Counted from the first letter of the stretch, positions 26,945-35,979 are shown. The stretch: DNA of 64,000 bases from Parvibaculaceae bacterium (GCA_019636015.1 JAHBYJ010000001.1:1860001-1924000); one strand, 5' to 3'. A program made the numbers and translations. Notes: generated by a model not told the origin, from the sequence alone.

Positions 26945-28882
26945 ATGAGCCTTGCCGACCCGACCCTGGAACCCGGGGAACATGGCCGCGAAGACCGCGA
27001 CCCCGTGCCCTCACATCTTTTTGCGACGATTGCGGAGACTTTCGCGATCGGCCGTTGGGTATGGCGCGCCGATACCGGCGAAATCGAATTGCTCTCCGGC
27101 ATCCTCGACAAGCGGAACGCGCCGCGCAGGATGTTCTCCCGCGCGGTTGAACGCTCACCGGCCATGAGCGGCCTCGCGCGCTGGATCGAAGTGTGCAAGG
27201 AAGGCGACAGCACCACCGCGAGCTTTACCCTGCGGACCGATCCGGTGGCCGTGCGGGTCTTCTGCCTCGGCCGGAACGAAAAGCGCGCCTGGGGTCTCGT
27301 TCAGGATTGCACGGCCGAAGTACTCCACACGGAAAACGATCAACGCTTCCGCATGGCGCTTATGGGCGCCGCACATGGCATCGCCCTTGTCGGTCTCGAT
27401 GGAAAATTCGTTCAGGTGAACGACGCACTCTGCCGGATGCTCGGCTATCCCGAGGCGGAACTGCGCGAATTGACTTTCCAGGACATCACGCATCCGGACG
27501 ACCTTGAAAGCGACCTCGACCTTCTGCACGAGTGTGTCGAGGGAAAGCGCACCACCTATCAGATGGAGAAGCGCTATTTCCGGAAGGATGGCGAAACTAT
27601 CTGGGTCTATCTCGCGGTCTCGGTTCTGCGCGCCGAGAACAATCAACCTCTCTACTTCATTTCGCAGATCCAGGACATCACGGCCCGCAAGCAGGCGGAA
27701 GAGCAGCTCGTCACCGCGCGCGACGAAGCAAAACAGGCAAGCGCAGCAAAAAGTTCGTTCCTCGCCTCGATGAGCCATGAAATCCGCACGCCGATGACGG
27801 GCGTGATGGGCATGCTCGACATGCTCGCAGAAAGCGGCGTCTCGGGCGATCAGCTCGAACTTATCCGCACGGCGCGCAGCTCCGCCGAAATGCTGTTGTC
27901 GATCATCAACGACGTGCTCGATATGGCAAAGCTCGAAGCGGGCCGCGTCGAGATCGCCAGCCGCGATTTCAACGCCGAGGAATTGCTGCACCGTGTCTGC
28001 GACATGATGGCGGACCGCGCTCAGGCCAAGGGCCTGCGCTTCAATGCGGTGCTGCCGCTCTCGACCCGTGTCTGGCTCAAAGGCGATCCGGACCGGATAT
28101 CGCAGGTGCTGTTCAACATCCTGGGCAATGCGGTGAAGTTCACCGAACAAGGCGAAGTCTCTCTCGCAGCCGAAACCCGCTCGACCGACGCAGGACTCGA
28201 CCTCGTGGTGAAGGTGAGCGACACGGGACGCGGCATCCCGGTTGACAAGATCGAGAGCATCTTCCGCGAATTCGAGCGCGTGCGCGGCGAGGCCGGAGAG
28301 CGCGTCGAAGGAACGGGTCTCGGTCTTGCCATCGTGAAGCGGTTGATCGATGCGATGGACGGCACCATCGAGGTGCGCAGCGAACTCGGCGAGGGTTCCT
28401 GCTTCATCGTGACGCTGCCGCTCGCGCGTGGGCATGCGCCTGCCGAAGTGACATCATCCGAACCGGCCAAGGCGCCGCCGGCGGAAAAGACGGAACAGGC
28501 CTCTGCGGCACCGCTCTCGGTGCTCGTCGTCGAGGACAACGCCGTGAACCGCAAGGTCATCGGCTCGGTCCTTTCGATCGCGGGGATCGAACCCGTCTAT
28601 GCCTTCGACGGGTCGGAGGCGCTCGAAGCGGTGCAGAAAGCCGAGTTCGATGTCGTCTTCATGGATGTGATGATGCCGGTGATGGATGGGCTGACGGCAA
28701 CGAGAAAGCTCCGTGAAATGGGTTTCGCTGCGCCGATCCTTGGCCTCACTGCGAATGCCATGGAGCATCACCGCGAGGCCTGCTTCGAAGCGGGCATGGA
28801 CGATCACATCGCCAAGCCTTTCCGGCCGGCCGATATTCTCACCGCATTGAAGAAGCACGTTCCAGCGAAGCAGATGGCCTGA
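26945..28882 (+). CDS. Soluble hybrid sensor histidine kinase (PAS-HisKA-HATPase-REC)
   Basis: The 645-residue product has no membrane segment, so it senses something in the cytosol. An N-terminal region of about 125 residues carries a degenerate PAS-like fold. A PAS domain with PAC follows (about 132-250, ending DITARKQAEEQL). The HisKA box is SFLASMSHEIRTPM with His278. The ATPase domain has NILGNAVKF (N395), SDTGRGIP and GTGLGLAIVKR (456 on). A C-terminal receiver has VLVVEDN and phosphoacceptor Asp574 (VFMDVMMP). No partner response regulator or Hpt gene is adjacent. The ATG at 26945 fits; it is divergent from the OmpW-like gene. Confidence 0.92.
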   Translation: MSLADPTLEPGEHGREDRDPVPSHLFATIAETFAIGRWVWRADTGEIELLSGILDKRNAPRRMFSRAVERSPAMSGLARWIEVCKEGDSTTASFTLRTDPVAVRVFCLGRNEKRAWGLVQDCTAEVLHTENDQRFRMALMGAAHGIALVGLDGKFVQVNDALCRMLGYPEAELRELTFQDITHPDDLESDLDLLHECVEGKRTTYQMEKRYFRKDGETIWVYLAVSVLRAENNQPLYFISQIQDITARKQAEEQLVTARDEAKQASAAKSSFLASMSHEIRTPMTGVMGMLDMLAESGVSGDQLELIRTARSSAEMLLSIINDVLDMAKLEAGRVEIASRDFNAEELLHRVCDMMADRAQAKGLRFNAVLPLSTRVWLKGDPDRISQVLFNILGNAVKFTEQGEVSLAAETRSTDAGLDLVVKVSDTGRGIPVDKIESIFREFERVRGEAGERVEGTGLGLAIVKRLIDAMDGTIEVRSELGEGSCFIVTLPLARGHAPAEVTSSEPAKAPPAEKTEQASAAPLSVLVVEDNAVNRKVIGSVLSIAGIEPVYAFDGSEALEAVQKAEFDVVFMDVMMPVMDGLTATRKLREMGFAAPILGLTANAMEHHREACFEAGMDDHIAKPFRPADILTALKKHVPAKQMA

Positions 28883-28935
28883 GTGCAGAAGCGATGCGAG
28901 AAGGTGCGCCAGGCCGCTTGCGGTGGGCAGGCAGG

Positions 28936-28961
28936 TGGACCCCGGCCTTCGCCGGGGTGAC
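28936..28961. repeat. REP-like element, family B half-site (copy 1)
   Basis: TGGACCCCGGCCTTCGCCGG followed by GGTGAC forms a hairpin (CCCCGGC with GCCGGGG). It matches the TGGACCCCC...GGGGGTGACGA arm of the bipartite family B elements. It sits between the kinase stop and the metY stop, where it may also act as a bidirectional hairpin. Confidence 0.6.
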
Positions 28962-28979
28962 ACCTGGCTGCACCGTGGC

Positions 28980-30254
28980 TTACCCCTTCAGCGCCTGGTC
29001 GAGATCGGCGATGATATCGTCGGCATCCTCGATGCCGACCGAGAGGCGAACGACATCGGGGCCTGCGCCCGCAAGCGTCTGCTGTTCTTCGGTCAACTGG
29101 CGATGCGTCGTCGATGAAGGGTGGATGATGAGGCTCCGCGTATCGCCGACATTGGCGAGGTGGCTGAGCAGTTCCACCTTGCCGACGAGCTTCACGCCCG
29201 CCTCATAGCCGTCCTTCAGCCCGAAAGTGAAGACGGCGCCTGCACCCTTCGGCGAATATTTCTTCATCAGCGCATTCGAGGCGTCGCCCTCGAGACCAGC
29301 ATAGGATACCCAGGAAACCTTGGAGTGACCCTTCAGGAACTTCGCGACCTTGAGCGCATTGTCGCAATGGCGCTGCATGCGGAGCGGCAGCGTCTCGATG
29401 CCGGTCAGGATCATGAAGGCATTGAAGGGCGAGATGGCGGGGCCGAGATCGCGCAGGCCCAGCACACGGCAGGCGATGGCGAAGGCAATGGGGCCGAAGG
29501 TCTCGGCGATCTTGAGGCCGTGATAGCTCTCGCAGGGCTCCGACAGCGTCGGGAACTTGCCGGACTTCGCCCAGTCGAACTTGCCGCCATCGACGATGAT
29601 GCCGCCCATGGAGTTGCCGTGGCCGCCGAGGAATTTCGTTGCCGAATGAACAACGATGTCGGCGCCGTGTTCGATGGGGCGGCAGAGATAGGGCGAGGCG
29701 AGCGTATTGTCCACGATGAGCGGAATGCCGGCGTCATGCGCGACCTTTGCGATAGCTGCAATATCCATCACGAGGCCGCCGGGATTGGCGATGCTTTCAA
29801 TGAAGACGGCTTTGGTCTTCGGGCCGATGACCGATTTGATCGAGGCGGGGTCGCGTCCGTCCGCCCAGTCGACGTCCCAGCCAAATTTCTTGAACGAATG
29901 ACCGAACTGGTTGATCGAGCCGCCATAGAGCTGGCGCACCGCGACGAAGCGGTCGCCCGGTGCGAGCAGCGTGTGGAAGGCGAGCATCTGCGCCGCATGG
30001 CCGGACGCGACGGCGAGCGCCGCCGTGCCGCCTTCCAGCGCCGCCACGCGCTCCTCGAGCACGGCGGTCGTCGGGTTGGTGATGCGCGTATAGATATTGC
30101 CGAAGGCCTGCAGGCCGAACAGCGCGGCCGCGTGATCGACATCCTCGAACACGAAGGACGTCGTCTGATAGATCGGCGTCGCCCGCGCGCCGGTCGTCGG
30201 GTCGGGCTGCGCGCCGGCATGCACGGCGAGCGTGTCGAATTTGCGGTCGGTCAT
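28980..30254 (-). CDS. metY: O-acetylhomoserine aminocarboxypropyltransferase (sulfhydrylase)
   Basis: This is a PLP enzyme of the Cys/Met metabolism family that makes homocysteine (or methionine) directly from O-acetylhomoserine and sulfide. The 424-residue product begins with FDTLAVHAGAQPDPTTGARA. It has ATPIYQTTSFVFEDVDHAA, the aromatic GNIYTRITNPT segment, and the PLP lysine in VVHSATKFLGGHGN. The length (about 425, longer than MetB/MetZ) and the internal insertion favour O-acetylhomoserine sulfhydrylase over cystathionine gamma-synthase. It is monocistronic, with REP-like elements on both sides. Confidence 0.9.
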   Translation of the reverse strand: MTDRKFDTLAVHAGAQPDPTTGARATPIYQTTSFVFEDVDHAAALFGLQAFGNIYTRITNPTTAVLEERVAALEGGTAALAVASGHAAQMLAFHTLLAPGDRFVAVRQLYGGSINQFGHSFKKFGWDVDWADGRDPASIKSVIGPKTKAVFIESIANPGGLVMDIAAIAKVAHDAGIPLIVDNTLASPYLCRPIEHGADIVVHSATKFLGGHGNSMGGIIVDGGKFDWAKSGKFPTLSEPCESYHGLKIAETFGPIAFAIACRVLGLRDLGPAISPFNAFMILTGIETLPLRMQRHCDNALKVAKFLKGHSKVSWVSYAGLEGDASNALMKKYSPKGAGAVFTFGLKDGYEAGVKLVGKVELLSHLANVGDTRSLIIHPSSTTHRQLTEEQQTLAGAGPDVVRLSVGIEDADDIIADLDQALKG

Positions 30255-30295
30255 TTTTTGCCTCTTTTCAGGTCTGCTTGTTGTTCTCTTTGATT

Positions 30296-30455
30296 GTCAT
30301 TGCTGGGCTTGACCCGGCAATCCAGAAGGCGCGGTACGCGCCGTCGTTCTTCGAAAAATTATCTTCACGAGTGTTCGACACGTCCGAAGAGTCTCATGAA
30401 GAAAGACGCCGCCTTTGGCGGCTACTGGACCCCCGGGTCAAGCCGGGGGTGACGA
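30296..30455. repeat. REP-like bipartite element, family B copy 2
   Basis: The left arm, 30296-30325, reads GTCATTGCTGGGCTTGACCC then GGCAATCCAG. The right arm, 30426-30455, reads TGGACCCCCGGGTCAAGCCG then GGGGTGACGA. Each arm forms its own hairpin, and the two share the GGGTCAAGCC/GGCTTGACCC core in opposite orientation. About 100 bases lie between them, including GC-rich hairpins. It fills the gap between metY and the CoA-binding gene. Confidence 0.75.
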
Positions 30456-30473
30456 GTAGTTAGTGGCGGAAAG

Positions 30474-30881
30474 CTACATCCCCAGTCTTGGCATTTCGAT
30501 CTTCGGGCAGCGGTCCATCACGACTTTAAGTCCCGCCGCGCGGGCGCGCTCTGCGGCGGCTTCGTTCACGACGCCCAATTGCATCCAGACATATCTTGCG
30601 CCGATCTCCACGGCCTCGTCGGCGACGGGGCCCGCTGCTTCCGAATTCCTGAAAACGTCGACCATCTCGACCTTCTCCGGAATGTCGCGAAGTGACGCAT
30701 GGACTTTCTCGCCATTGAGTTCCTTGCCCGCGAGACCCGGATTGACGGGGATCACCCGGTAGCCCTTCGCCTGCAGGAAGCGCATCACGCCATTGGAATC
30801 GCGCGCCGGGTTCGCGCTCGCGCCGACAAGGGCAATCACCTTCGTGTTGCGGAGAATTTCTTCGACATCGCTCATGGCCAT
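30474..30881 (-). CDS. CoA-binding domain protein (YccU-like)
   Basis: The 135-residue product is a lone Rossmann-type CoA-binding domain: [20 protein letters not shown] (nucleotide loop), [19 protein letters not shown], and [20 protein letters not shown] with a conserved VMDRCPKIE near the C-terminus. This matches the YccU family, related to the N-terminal part of succinyl-CoA synthetase alpha. The ATG at 30881 overlaps the enoyl-CoA hydratase stop in TGATG and has GGAGGA upstream, so I prefer it to the ATG six bases later. Coupling to an acyl-CoA enzyme hints at a CoA-related role; no activity is established. Confidence 0.87.
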   Translation of the reverse strand: MAMSDVEEILRNTKVIALVGASANPARDSNGVMRFLQAKGYRVIPVNPGLAGKELNGEKVHASLRDIPEKVEMVDVFRNSEAAGPVADEAVEIGARYVWMQLGVVNEAAAERARAAGLKVVMDRCPKIEMPRLGM

Positions 30882-31702
30882 CAGCGGTCCTCCCATTTCG
30901 GGTCGCGTTTCTCGATGAAGGCGCCGATGCCTTCCTCGGCGTCGCGGGCGAGCATGTTCCTCACCATCACTTCGCTCGCATGGAGATAGGCCTCGGCCAG
31001 CGGCTTTTCGAGCTGTTCGTAAAAAGCCTTCTTGCCGATGGACACGGTAAGCGCGGATTTCGAGGCGATGAGATCTGCGAAATGCGCCACTTCGGCGTCG
31101 AGCGCATCCACGGCGACCGTCCGGTTGACGAGACCCAACTCGTAAGCGCGGGCGGCGGAGATCATCTCGCCCGTCAGCAGCATTTCCATCGCATGCTTGC
31201 GCGTCACGTTTCGCGACAGGGCGACCATCGGTGTCGAGCAGAAGAGGCCGATATTGACGCCGGGTGTGGCGAACTTCGCTTCCTCCACGGCGATGGCGAG
31301 GTCGCAGCTCGCGACAAGCTGGCAGCCCGCCGCCGTCGCGACGCCATGCACGCGGGCGATGACGGGTTTGGGGCAATTCACGATCGCCTGCATCAGCGTG
31401 CTGCAAAGCTGCATGGTCTCGGCGAAGAAGGCGCGGCCGCGATCGGCGCTTGAGCGGGCAGCGGTCAGTTCCTTGAGGTCATGTCCCGCGCAGAAGGCGG
31501 GGCCCGCAGCCCCAAGCACGACCACGCGTATGGATTTGTCGGCCGCAATCGCCTCGAACTCGGCAAGCAGCGCGCGCATCAGGTCCTTGGACAGGCTGTT
31601 GCGCTGTTTCGGCCGGTTCATGGTGAGCCGGGCAATGCCGCCCGCATCCTCACGGAGAAGAATGGGTTCCGCCTCCGCCGCTTTCGCCGCCGCCTCGCTC
31701 AT
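30881..31702 (-). CDS. Enoyl-CoA hydratase/isomerase family protein
   Basis: The 273-residue crotonase-fold product has the oxyanion-hole segments [11 protein letters not shown] (about residue 70) and [21 protein letters not shown] (about 118-138), then [18 protein letters not shown]. The usual second catalytic glutamate position, in the G-x-x-G-x-x-x-CSTP stretch, is not clearly occupied. The sequence therefore resembles the ECHDC3-type subgroup rather than a canonical FadB hydratase. Substrate is unknown. It is translationally coupled to the following CoA-binding gene. Confidence 0.86.
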   Translation of the reverse strand: MSEAAAKAAEAEPILLREDAGGIARLTMNRPKQRNSLSKDLMRALLAEFEAIAADKSIRVVVLGAAGPAFCAGHDLKELTAARSSADRGRAFFAETMQLCSTLMQAIVNCPKPVIARVHGVATAAGCQLVASCDLAIAVEEAKFATPGVNIGLFCSTPMVALSRNVTRKHAMEMLLTGEMISAARAYELGLVNRTVAVDALDAEVAHFADLIASKSALTVSIGKKAFYEQLEKPLAEAYLHASEVMVRNMLARDAEEGIGAFIEKRDPKWEDR

Positions 31703-31783
31703 GGCGCTCTCCCTTGTTTCTTTCGGATGAGCATAGCGGGAGGAGGGGGAGGAGTCAGGCCATGAACTCTGGCTACCTTAAAT

Positions 31784-31868
31784 CGTCACCCCCGGGCTTG
31801 ACCCGAGGGTCCAGAAGCCGCGTTCCGTGGTAGCTGCACTGGATTGCCGGGTCGAGCCCGGCAATGAC
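31784..31868. repeat. REP-like bipartite element, family B copy 3 (opposite orientation)
   Basis: The left arm, CGTCACCCCCGGGCTTGACC onward (31784-31814), is the complement of the right arm seen in copies 2 and 5. The right arm (31838-31868), with GGATTGCCGGGTCGAGCCCG then GCAATGAC, is the complement of their left arm. The whole element is therefore inverted relative to copy 2, with only about 25 bases between the arms. It lies between two minus-strand genes. Confidence 0.75.
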
Positions 31869-31872
31869 ATTT

Positions 31873-32427
31873 CTATACTTGCTTGCCCCAATCCTCCGCC
31901 CGCAGCCGGTAGAGCACGTGGCGGCTCATGGGGTGGCCCGGCGGCACCTTGGGGTGGGCAAAATCCTCAGCTTCGTTCCGCGTCATGCCGAGGCGCCGCA
32001 TCACGGCTTGAGACGGCGTGTTGGCCGGGATGGTGAAGGCGACGATTTCGGCAAGCCCGAGCGCGCCGAAGCCATGATCGAGAGCGGCGCGGGCGGCCTC
32101 CGTCGCATAGCCCTTGCCCCAATGCGGCGTGGCGAGCCGCCAGCCGATCTCGACCGCCGGCGTGAAAGGCGCCTCGAAAGTGACGGTGCGGATGCCCGTA
32201 AAGCCGATAAAGGGTGCGACGCCCGGCACTTCAAGCGCCCAGAAGCCGAAGCCGTGCGTTTCGATCTCGCCTCCGATCGTGGTCGCCGCCGCATCGCTCT
32301 CGTTTCGGCTGAGCGTCGAAGGGAAATGCTCCATCACCTTCGGATCGGTGGACATGGCGGCGAAAGGCTCGAGGTCTTCCTCCCGCCAGGGGCGGAGGAT
32401 GAGGCGTTCCGTCGTGAGTATGGTCAT
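31873..32427 (-). CDS. GNAT family N-acetyltransferase (RimJ/RimL-like)
   Basis: The 184-residue product begins MTILTTERLILRPWREEDLE, the usual start of the RimJ/RimL group. The acetyl-CoA-binding segment is WGKGYATEAARAALDHGF (about residues 103-120), followed by the characteristic NTPSQAVMRRLGM. Members acetylate N-termini of ribosomal proteins or small amines, and the substrate cannot be read from sequence. It is flanked by a family B repeat downstream and a family A repeat upstream. Confidence 0.88.
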   Translation of the reverse strand: MTILTTERLILRPWREEDLEPFAAMSTDPKVMEHFPSTLSRNESDAAATTIGGEIETHGFGFWALEVPGVAPFIGFTGIRTVTFEAPFTPAVEIGWRLATPHWGKGYATEAARAALDHGFGALGLAEIVAFTIPANTPSQAVMRRLGMTRNEAEDFAHPKVPPGHPMSRHVLYRLRAEDWGKQV

Positions 32428-32510
32428 GGCGCGGCCCGAACATGAAGAAGGGCGGCAAGCCTACCCGGCTACCGCCCGAATTCAAACGTTGGCTCTCTGT
32501 ATATTCACCT

Positions 32511-32599
32511 CGTCATGGCCCGCTTTATGCGGGCCATCCACGTCTTTGCGATTCAGAAAAGAAAGACGTGGATGACCCGGACAAGCCGGGTCATGACGA
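32511..32599. repeat. REP-like bipartite element, family A copy 2
   Basis: CGTCATGGCCCGCTTTATGC then GGGCCATCCACGTCTTT forms the first hairpin arm. AAAGACGTGGATGACCCGGA then CAAGCCGGGTCATGACGA forms the second. The arms are inverted copies of each other with 14 bases between. The hairpin loops appear swapped compared with copy 3 (CTTTATG and GACAAGC), so individual arms vary while the stems are conserved. Confidence 0.8.
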
Positions 32600-32633
32600 A
32601 TGTTATCTGGAGTGTTCAAACAGCCGCGCGGGC

Positions 32634-33683
32634 CTAGAACGTCGAGCGCGCGATCTGCGACCAGTCCCGCACCGTGCCGGGCGAACGGTCCGACTGAATG
32701 CCGATCATCCAGCCCGGATAGTGCGGCGTGATGGCGCTGGCGGCGTCGATGGCGGCGAGATCGTCCGCGTCGAGCGCCACATCGACGGCGCCGAGATTGT
32801 CCTTGAGCTGCGCCTCGGTCTTCGCGCCCATGATGACGGTGGTGACGTAAGGCTTGTGCAGCTGCCAGCCGAGCGCCACCTGCGCGACGGTGCATCCATG
32901 TTTCGCCGCAATCGACTTCAGCACATCGACAACGTCGTAGACCTGCTCGACATTGACCGGTGGGAAGTCGAATTGAGTGCGGCGGCCGTCATTCGCCTTC
33001 GTCTCGCGCGAGAACTTGCCGGAAAGCGCGCCTCCCGCCAGCGGGCTCCATGTCATCAGACCGAGCTTCTGGTCTTCCAGCATGGGCACGATCTCGTGTT
33101 CGAGGTCGCGGCCCGCCAGCGAATAATAGGCTTGCAGCGTTGCGAATTTCTCGAAGCCGCGCCGTTCAGAAATGCCGAGTGCCTTCACGATCTGCCAGGC
33201 CGCCCAGTTCGACACGCCGATATAGCGCACCTTGCCCTGGCGCACGAGATCGTCCAGCGCGCGCAGCGATTCCTCCATCGGCGTCACCGCGTCCCAACCG
33301 TGAATCTGGTAGAGGTCGATATAATCCGTGCCGAGACGTTTCAGGCTCGCCTCCACCTGCTGCATCAGCGCGAGGCGCGACACGCCCACTTCGTTCGCGC
33401 CGGGGCCCATGCGGCCGAAGGCCTTGGTCGCCAGCACGATATCCTTGCGTTTTGCGCCGAGCGCCTTGCCGGTAATCACCTCGGATTCGCCGGCCGCATA
33501 GATATTCGCCGTATCGACGAAGTTGACGCCGGCATCGAGCGCCACGCCGACAAGCTGGTCGGCCTCCTTCTGGTCGAGACCGCCCATGACGCTGAAGAGA
33601 GAGCCCTTGCCGCCGAAGGTCATGGTGCCGAGGCAGAGGCGGGAGACGTAGGTGCCGGTATGGCCGAGTTGTGCATATTGCAT
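32634..33683 (-). CDS. Aldo/keto reductase
   Basis: The 349-residue NADPH-dependent oxidoreductase has a complete AKR tetrad: Asp57 (NFVDTANIY), Tyr62, Lys87 (VLATKAFG) and His128 (LYQIHGWD). It also has the barrel signature GKVRYIGVSNWAAWQI and the cofactor segment VIMGAKTEAQLKDNL. The N-terminus MQYAQLGHTGTYVSRLCLGT is typical of the AKR12/13-like bacterial group. It precedes the tetR gene on the same strand, with 33 bases between. The regulator might therefore control it, but the palindrome seen lies only at the regulator's own start. Confidence 0.92.
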   Translation of the reverse strand: MQYAQLGHTGTYVSRLCLGTMTFGGKGSLFSVMGGLDQKEADQLVGVALDAGVNFVDTANIYAAGESEVITGKALGAKRKDIVLATKAFGRMGPGANEVGVSRLALMQQVEASLKRLGTDYIDLYQIHGWDAVTPMEESLRALDDLVRQGKVRYIGVSNWAAWQIVKALGISERRGFEKFATLQAYYSLAGRDLEHEIVPMLEDQKLGLMTWSPLAGGALSGKFSRETKANDGRRTQFDFPPVNVEQVYDVVDVLKSIAAKHGCTVAQVALGWQLHKPYVTTVIMGAKTEAQLKDNLGAVDVALDADDLAAIDAASAITPHYPGWMIGIQSDRSPGTVRDWSQIARSTF

Positions 33684-33716
33684 GGGGAACTCCCTGTTGG
33701 TTCCGCTTGGTTGATG

Positions 33717-34304
33717 TCAGATGGTGATGGCGTTCCAGCAGGCATCGAGAACTTCCTGCCGGAGTCCGGGTTCGAGCTTCACGACGCCGCCGAGTACGCG
33801 CGCCGCGAGCGCGTCGATGGGGCCGGAAATGAGGGCGGTGAGGATCTGCGGCGGCAGCGGCTTGAACAGGCCGTCGCGATAGCCGTCGGCGTAGAAGGCG
33901 CCAATCTCCTTCGGGATGTCGATCTGGATCGCCTTCGCCGCATCGGCGAGAAAGGGCGAGAGCGAATATTGCCCGGCGAAGCGGAATTCGCGCGGATGGG
34001 CGATGCAGTAGTCGAAGGTGTTGCGCCAGAGTGTGTCGAAGCGCGCGCGGAGCGGGGCCTCGGCGTCGTATCCTTCCAGCATGGCGGCAAAGCGCGCCTG
34101 CTTGATCTCGCGGTAGAGCGCGTGGATCAGCTCTTCCTTGCCCGCGAAATGGCGATAGATGGTGCCGACGGGCAGGCCCGCCCGTTTCGCCAGCGCCTGC
34201 ATGGAGCCGCCATGGAAGCCTTCCTCGCTGAAGAGCGTCAGCGCCGCGTCCAGGATCTGGCGGCGCTTGGGGTCTTCAGGCAGGGCATCTGAATGAACGT
34301 TCAT
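33717..34304 (-). CDS. TetR/AcrR family transcriptional regulator
   Basis: The 195-residue product has an N-terminal TetR DNA-binding domain (about residues 12-60: RRQILDAALTLFSEEGFHGG and LAKRAGLPVGTIYRHFAGKE) and a helical ligand domain. The ATG at 34304 lies inside an 18-base perfect palindrome, and no clear ribosome site precedes it. The gene is divergent from a thioesterase gene (106-base gap) and is followed by an aldo/keto reductase. These two are the natural candidates for its regulon. The ligand is unknown. Confidence 0.92.
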   Translation of the reverse strand: MNVHSDALPEDPKRRQILDAALTLFSEEGFHGGSMQALAKRAGLPVGTIYRHFAGKEELIHALYREIKQARFAAMLEGYDAEAPLRARFDTLWRNTFDYCIAHPREFRFAGQYSLSPFLADAAKAIQIDIPKEIGAFYADGYRDGLFKPLPPQILTALISGPIDALAARVLGGVVKLEPGLRQEVLDACWNAITI

Positions 34305-34307
34305 TCA
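34290..34307. promoter_or_regulatory. Candidate TetR-family operator overlapping the regulator's start codon
   Basis: TGAATGAACGTTCATTCA is a perfect 18-base palindrome, and its ATG is the start codon of the TetR-family gene. Palindromes of the ATGAATG-type are common operators for this regulator class. Position implies autorepression, either by blocking RNA polymerase near the start or by a roadblock. Confidence 0.65.
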
Positions 34308-34410
34308 TAAAATATGGGACAAGCCCGGCCAGCCACAAGGGCGGGATCGCATTTTTTGTTGGGCGGCCGCGCGGCGCCGCGCTAAGCAGGGCAAAAAGGG
34401 AGGGGCAGGG

Positions 34411-34845
34411 ATGGCCGAACTGAAGCCGGTGATGAGTGTCGCGGAGCTCGACGCCTTCATGGACCGGGAATTCCCGGAAATGCGGATGGGTGCCGATACG
34501 ACGCGGATCGAGGCCGTCGGCCCCGGCTTTGCCAGGCTCCGTCTCGGCTTTTCGGAGAAGAACCTGAGGCCGGGGGGCACGATTTCGGGCCCGGCCATGA
34601 TGGCGCTCGCGGATTACGCCATGTATGCCGCCGTCCTTGCCCATATCGGGCCGGTGGCGCTCGCCGTCACCACGAGCCTCCATATCGACTTCATGCGGCG
34701 GCCGGAACCGGCGGACATCCTCGCCGAGGCGCGGCTGATGAAGCTAGGCCGGGTGCTGGCGGTCGGCGCCATCGAGATGACGCAGGAGGGGCTCTCCGGC
34801 CCGGTCGCCCATGCGACCTGCACCTATTCGATCCCGCCGCGATGA
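34411..34845 (+). CDS. PaaI-type hotdog-fold thioesterase
   Basis: The 144-residue product shows the hotdog pattern: GFSEKNLRPGGTISGPAMMALADYAMYAAV, where the central helix carries the catalytic aspartate of the PaaI group (ALAD), then VTTSLHIDFMRRPEPADILAEARLMKLGRVLAVGAIEM. Such enzymes hydrolyse acyl-CoA thioesters. It has a strong AGGGAGGGGCAGGG ribosome site. It is divergent from the TetR gene, whose palindrome lies 100 bases away. Confidence 0.88.
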   Translation: MAELKPVMSVAELDAFMDREFPEMRMGADTTRIEAVGPGFARLRLGFSEKNLRPGGTISGPAMMALADYAMYAAVLAHIGPVALAVTTSLHIDFMRRPEPADILAEARLMKLGRVLAVGAIEMTQEGLSGPVAHATCTYSIPPR

Positions 34846-34924
34846 AATATGAGGTATATAATTACCCCATCAATAAAACCCTGCCAATAAAGCATTTTTC
34901 AGAGCATCTTCCGGTTCAAAGCCG

Positions 34925-34953
34925 TTGACAGTCTGCGGGGAAGGCCCTAGAAG
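34925..34953 (+). promoter_or_regulatory. Candidate sigma-70 promoter of rplM-rpsI
   Basis: TTGACA (34925-34930) and TAGAAG (34948-34953) are 17 bases apart, 64 bases upstream of the rplM start. The leader includes a GGGGCCGC/GCGGCCC hairpin that might bind a ribosomal protein; that is speculative. Confidence 0.55.
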
Positions 34954-35016
34954 CAGCGCCGAACCGGGGCCGCAAGCGCGGCCCTCAGCCTTTTAACGAT
35001 GCCCGGGATTTCGCCC

Positions 35017-35481
35017 ATGAAGACCTATTCCGCGAAAGCCTCCGAAATCGAGAAAAAGTGGATCGTGATCGACGCCGAAGGCGTCGTCGTCGGCCGTCTC
35101 GCGTCTTTCGTCGCGAACCGCCTTCGCGGCAAGCACAAGCCGACCTACACGCCCCACATGGATTGCGGAGATCACGTCATTATCGTCAATGCCGGCAAGG
35201 TGCAGTTCACCGGCAAGAAGTATGACGACAAGCGTTACTACCGCCACACGGGCCATCCCGGCGGCATCAAGGAAACGAGCCCGAAGCGCATCCTCGAAGG
35301 CCGCTTCCCGGAGCGCGTTCTCGAACTCGCGGTAAAGCGCATGATCCCGCGCGGGCCTCTCGGCCGCCGGCAGATGACGCATCTCCACATCTATGGTGGT
35401 GCCGAGCATCCGCATGAGGCGCAGCAGCCCGTGAAGGTCGATTTCGCGGCCCAGAACCGCAAGAACGTCAGGAGCGCCTGA
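35017..35481 (+). CDS. rplM: 50S ribosomal protein L13
   Basis: L13 is an early-assembly 23S-binding protein. The 154-residue product begins [20 protein letters not shown] and contains [39 protein letters not shown] and [15 protein letters not shown], all hallmarks of L13. I chose the ATG at 35017 as the family start; an upstream in-frame ATG at 34999 would add six residues. rpsI follows after two bases, the near-universal L13-S9 operon. Confidence 0.97.
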   Translation: MKTYSAKASEIEKKWIVIDAEGVVVGRLASFVANRLRGKHKPTYTPHMDCGDHVIIVNAGKVQFTGKKYDDKRYYRHTGHPGGIKETSPKRILEGRFPERVLELAVKRMIPRGPLGRRQMTHLHIYGGAEHPHEAQQPVKVDFAAQNRKNVRSA

Positions 35482-35483
35482 GC

Positions 35484-35957
35484 ATGTCCGAAACAACCAC
35501 TCTCGAAGGTCTGAAGGGCGCGATGGACGGTGCTGCCGAAGCGGCGCCCGCCGAGCCGAAGCTCGACAAGTTCGGCCGCGCCTATGCCACCGGCAAGCGC
35601 AAGGACGCGGTCGCCCGCGTCTGGATCAAGCCGGGCTCCGGCCGCATCAGCATCAATGGCCGTGAGCTGGAGCGCTATTTCGCGCGTCCGGTTCTGCGCA
35701 TGATCCTGAACCAGCCGCTCGTCGTCACCTCGCGCGAGAAGCAGTACGACATCACCTGCACGGTGACCGGCGGCGGCCTCTCGGGCCAGGCAGGCGCGAT
35801 CCGTCACGGCATCTCGAAGGCGCTGACCTATTACGAGCCGGCGCTGCGCGGCGCGCTCAAGAAGGAAGGCTTCCTCACGCGCGACAGCCGTACCGTCGAA
35901 CGCAAGAAGTACGGCAAGGCGAAGGCCCGCCGTAGCTTCCAGTTCTCGAAGCGCTGA
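35484..35957 (+). CDS. rpsI: 30S ribosomal protein S9
   Basis: S9 is a small-subunit protein whose C-terminal tail reaches the P site. The 157-residue product has a 30-residue N-terminal extension common in Alphaproteobacteria, then [54 protein letters not shown] and the conserved basic C-terminus ending SKR. It is co-transcribed with rplM and followed by an intrinsic terminator. Confidence 0.97.
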   Translation: MSETTTLEGLKGAMDGAAEAAPAEPKLDKFGRAYATGKRKDAVARVWIKPGSGRISINGRELERYFARPVLRMILNQPLVVTSREKQYDITCTVTGGGLSGQAGAIRHGISKALTYYEPALRGALKKEGFLTRDSRTVERKKYGKAKARRSFQFSKR

Positions 35958-35979
35958 TCCCCCTCACGGGGTTCACGGA

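Noticed and set aside
26945..28882. Phytochrome or heme-sensing kinase
   Set aside because: The N-terminal half shows PAS-like features but no GAF chromophore cysteine, heme histidine context or membrane segment, so the signal cannot be assigned.
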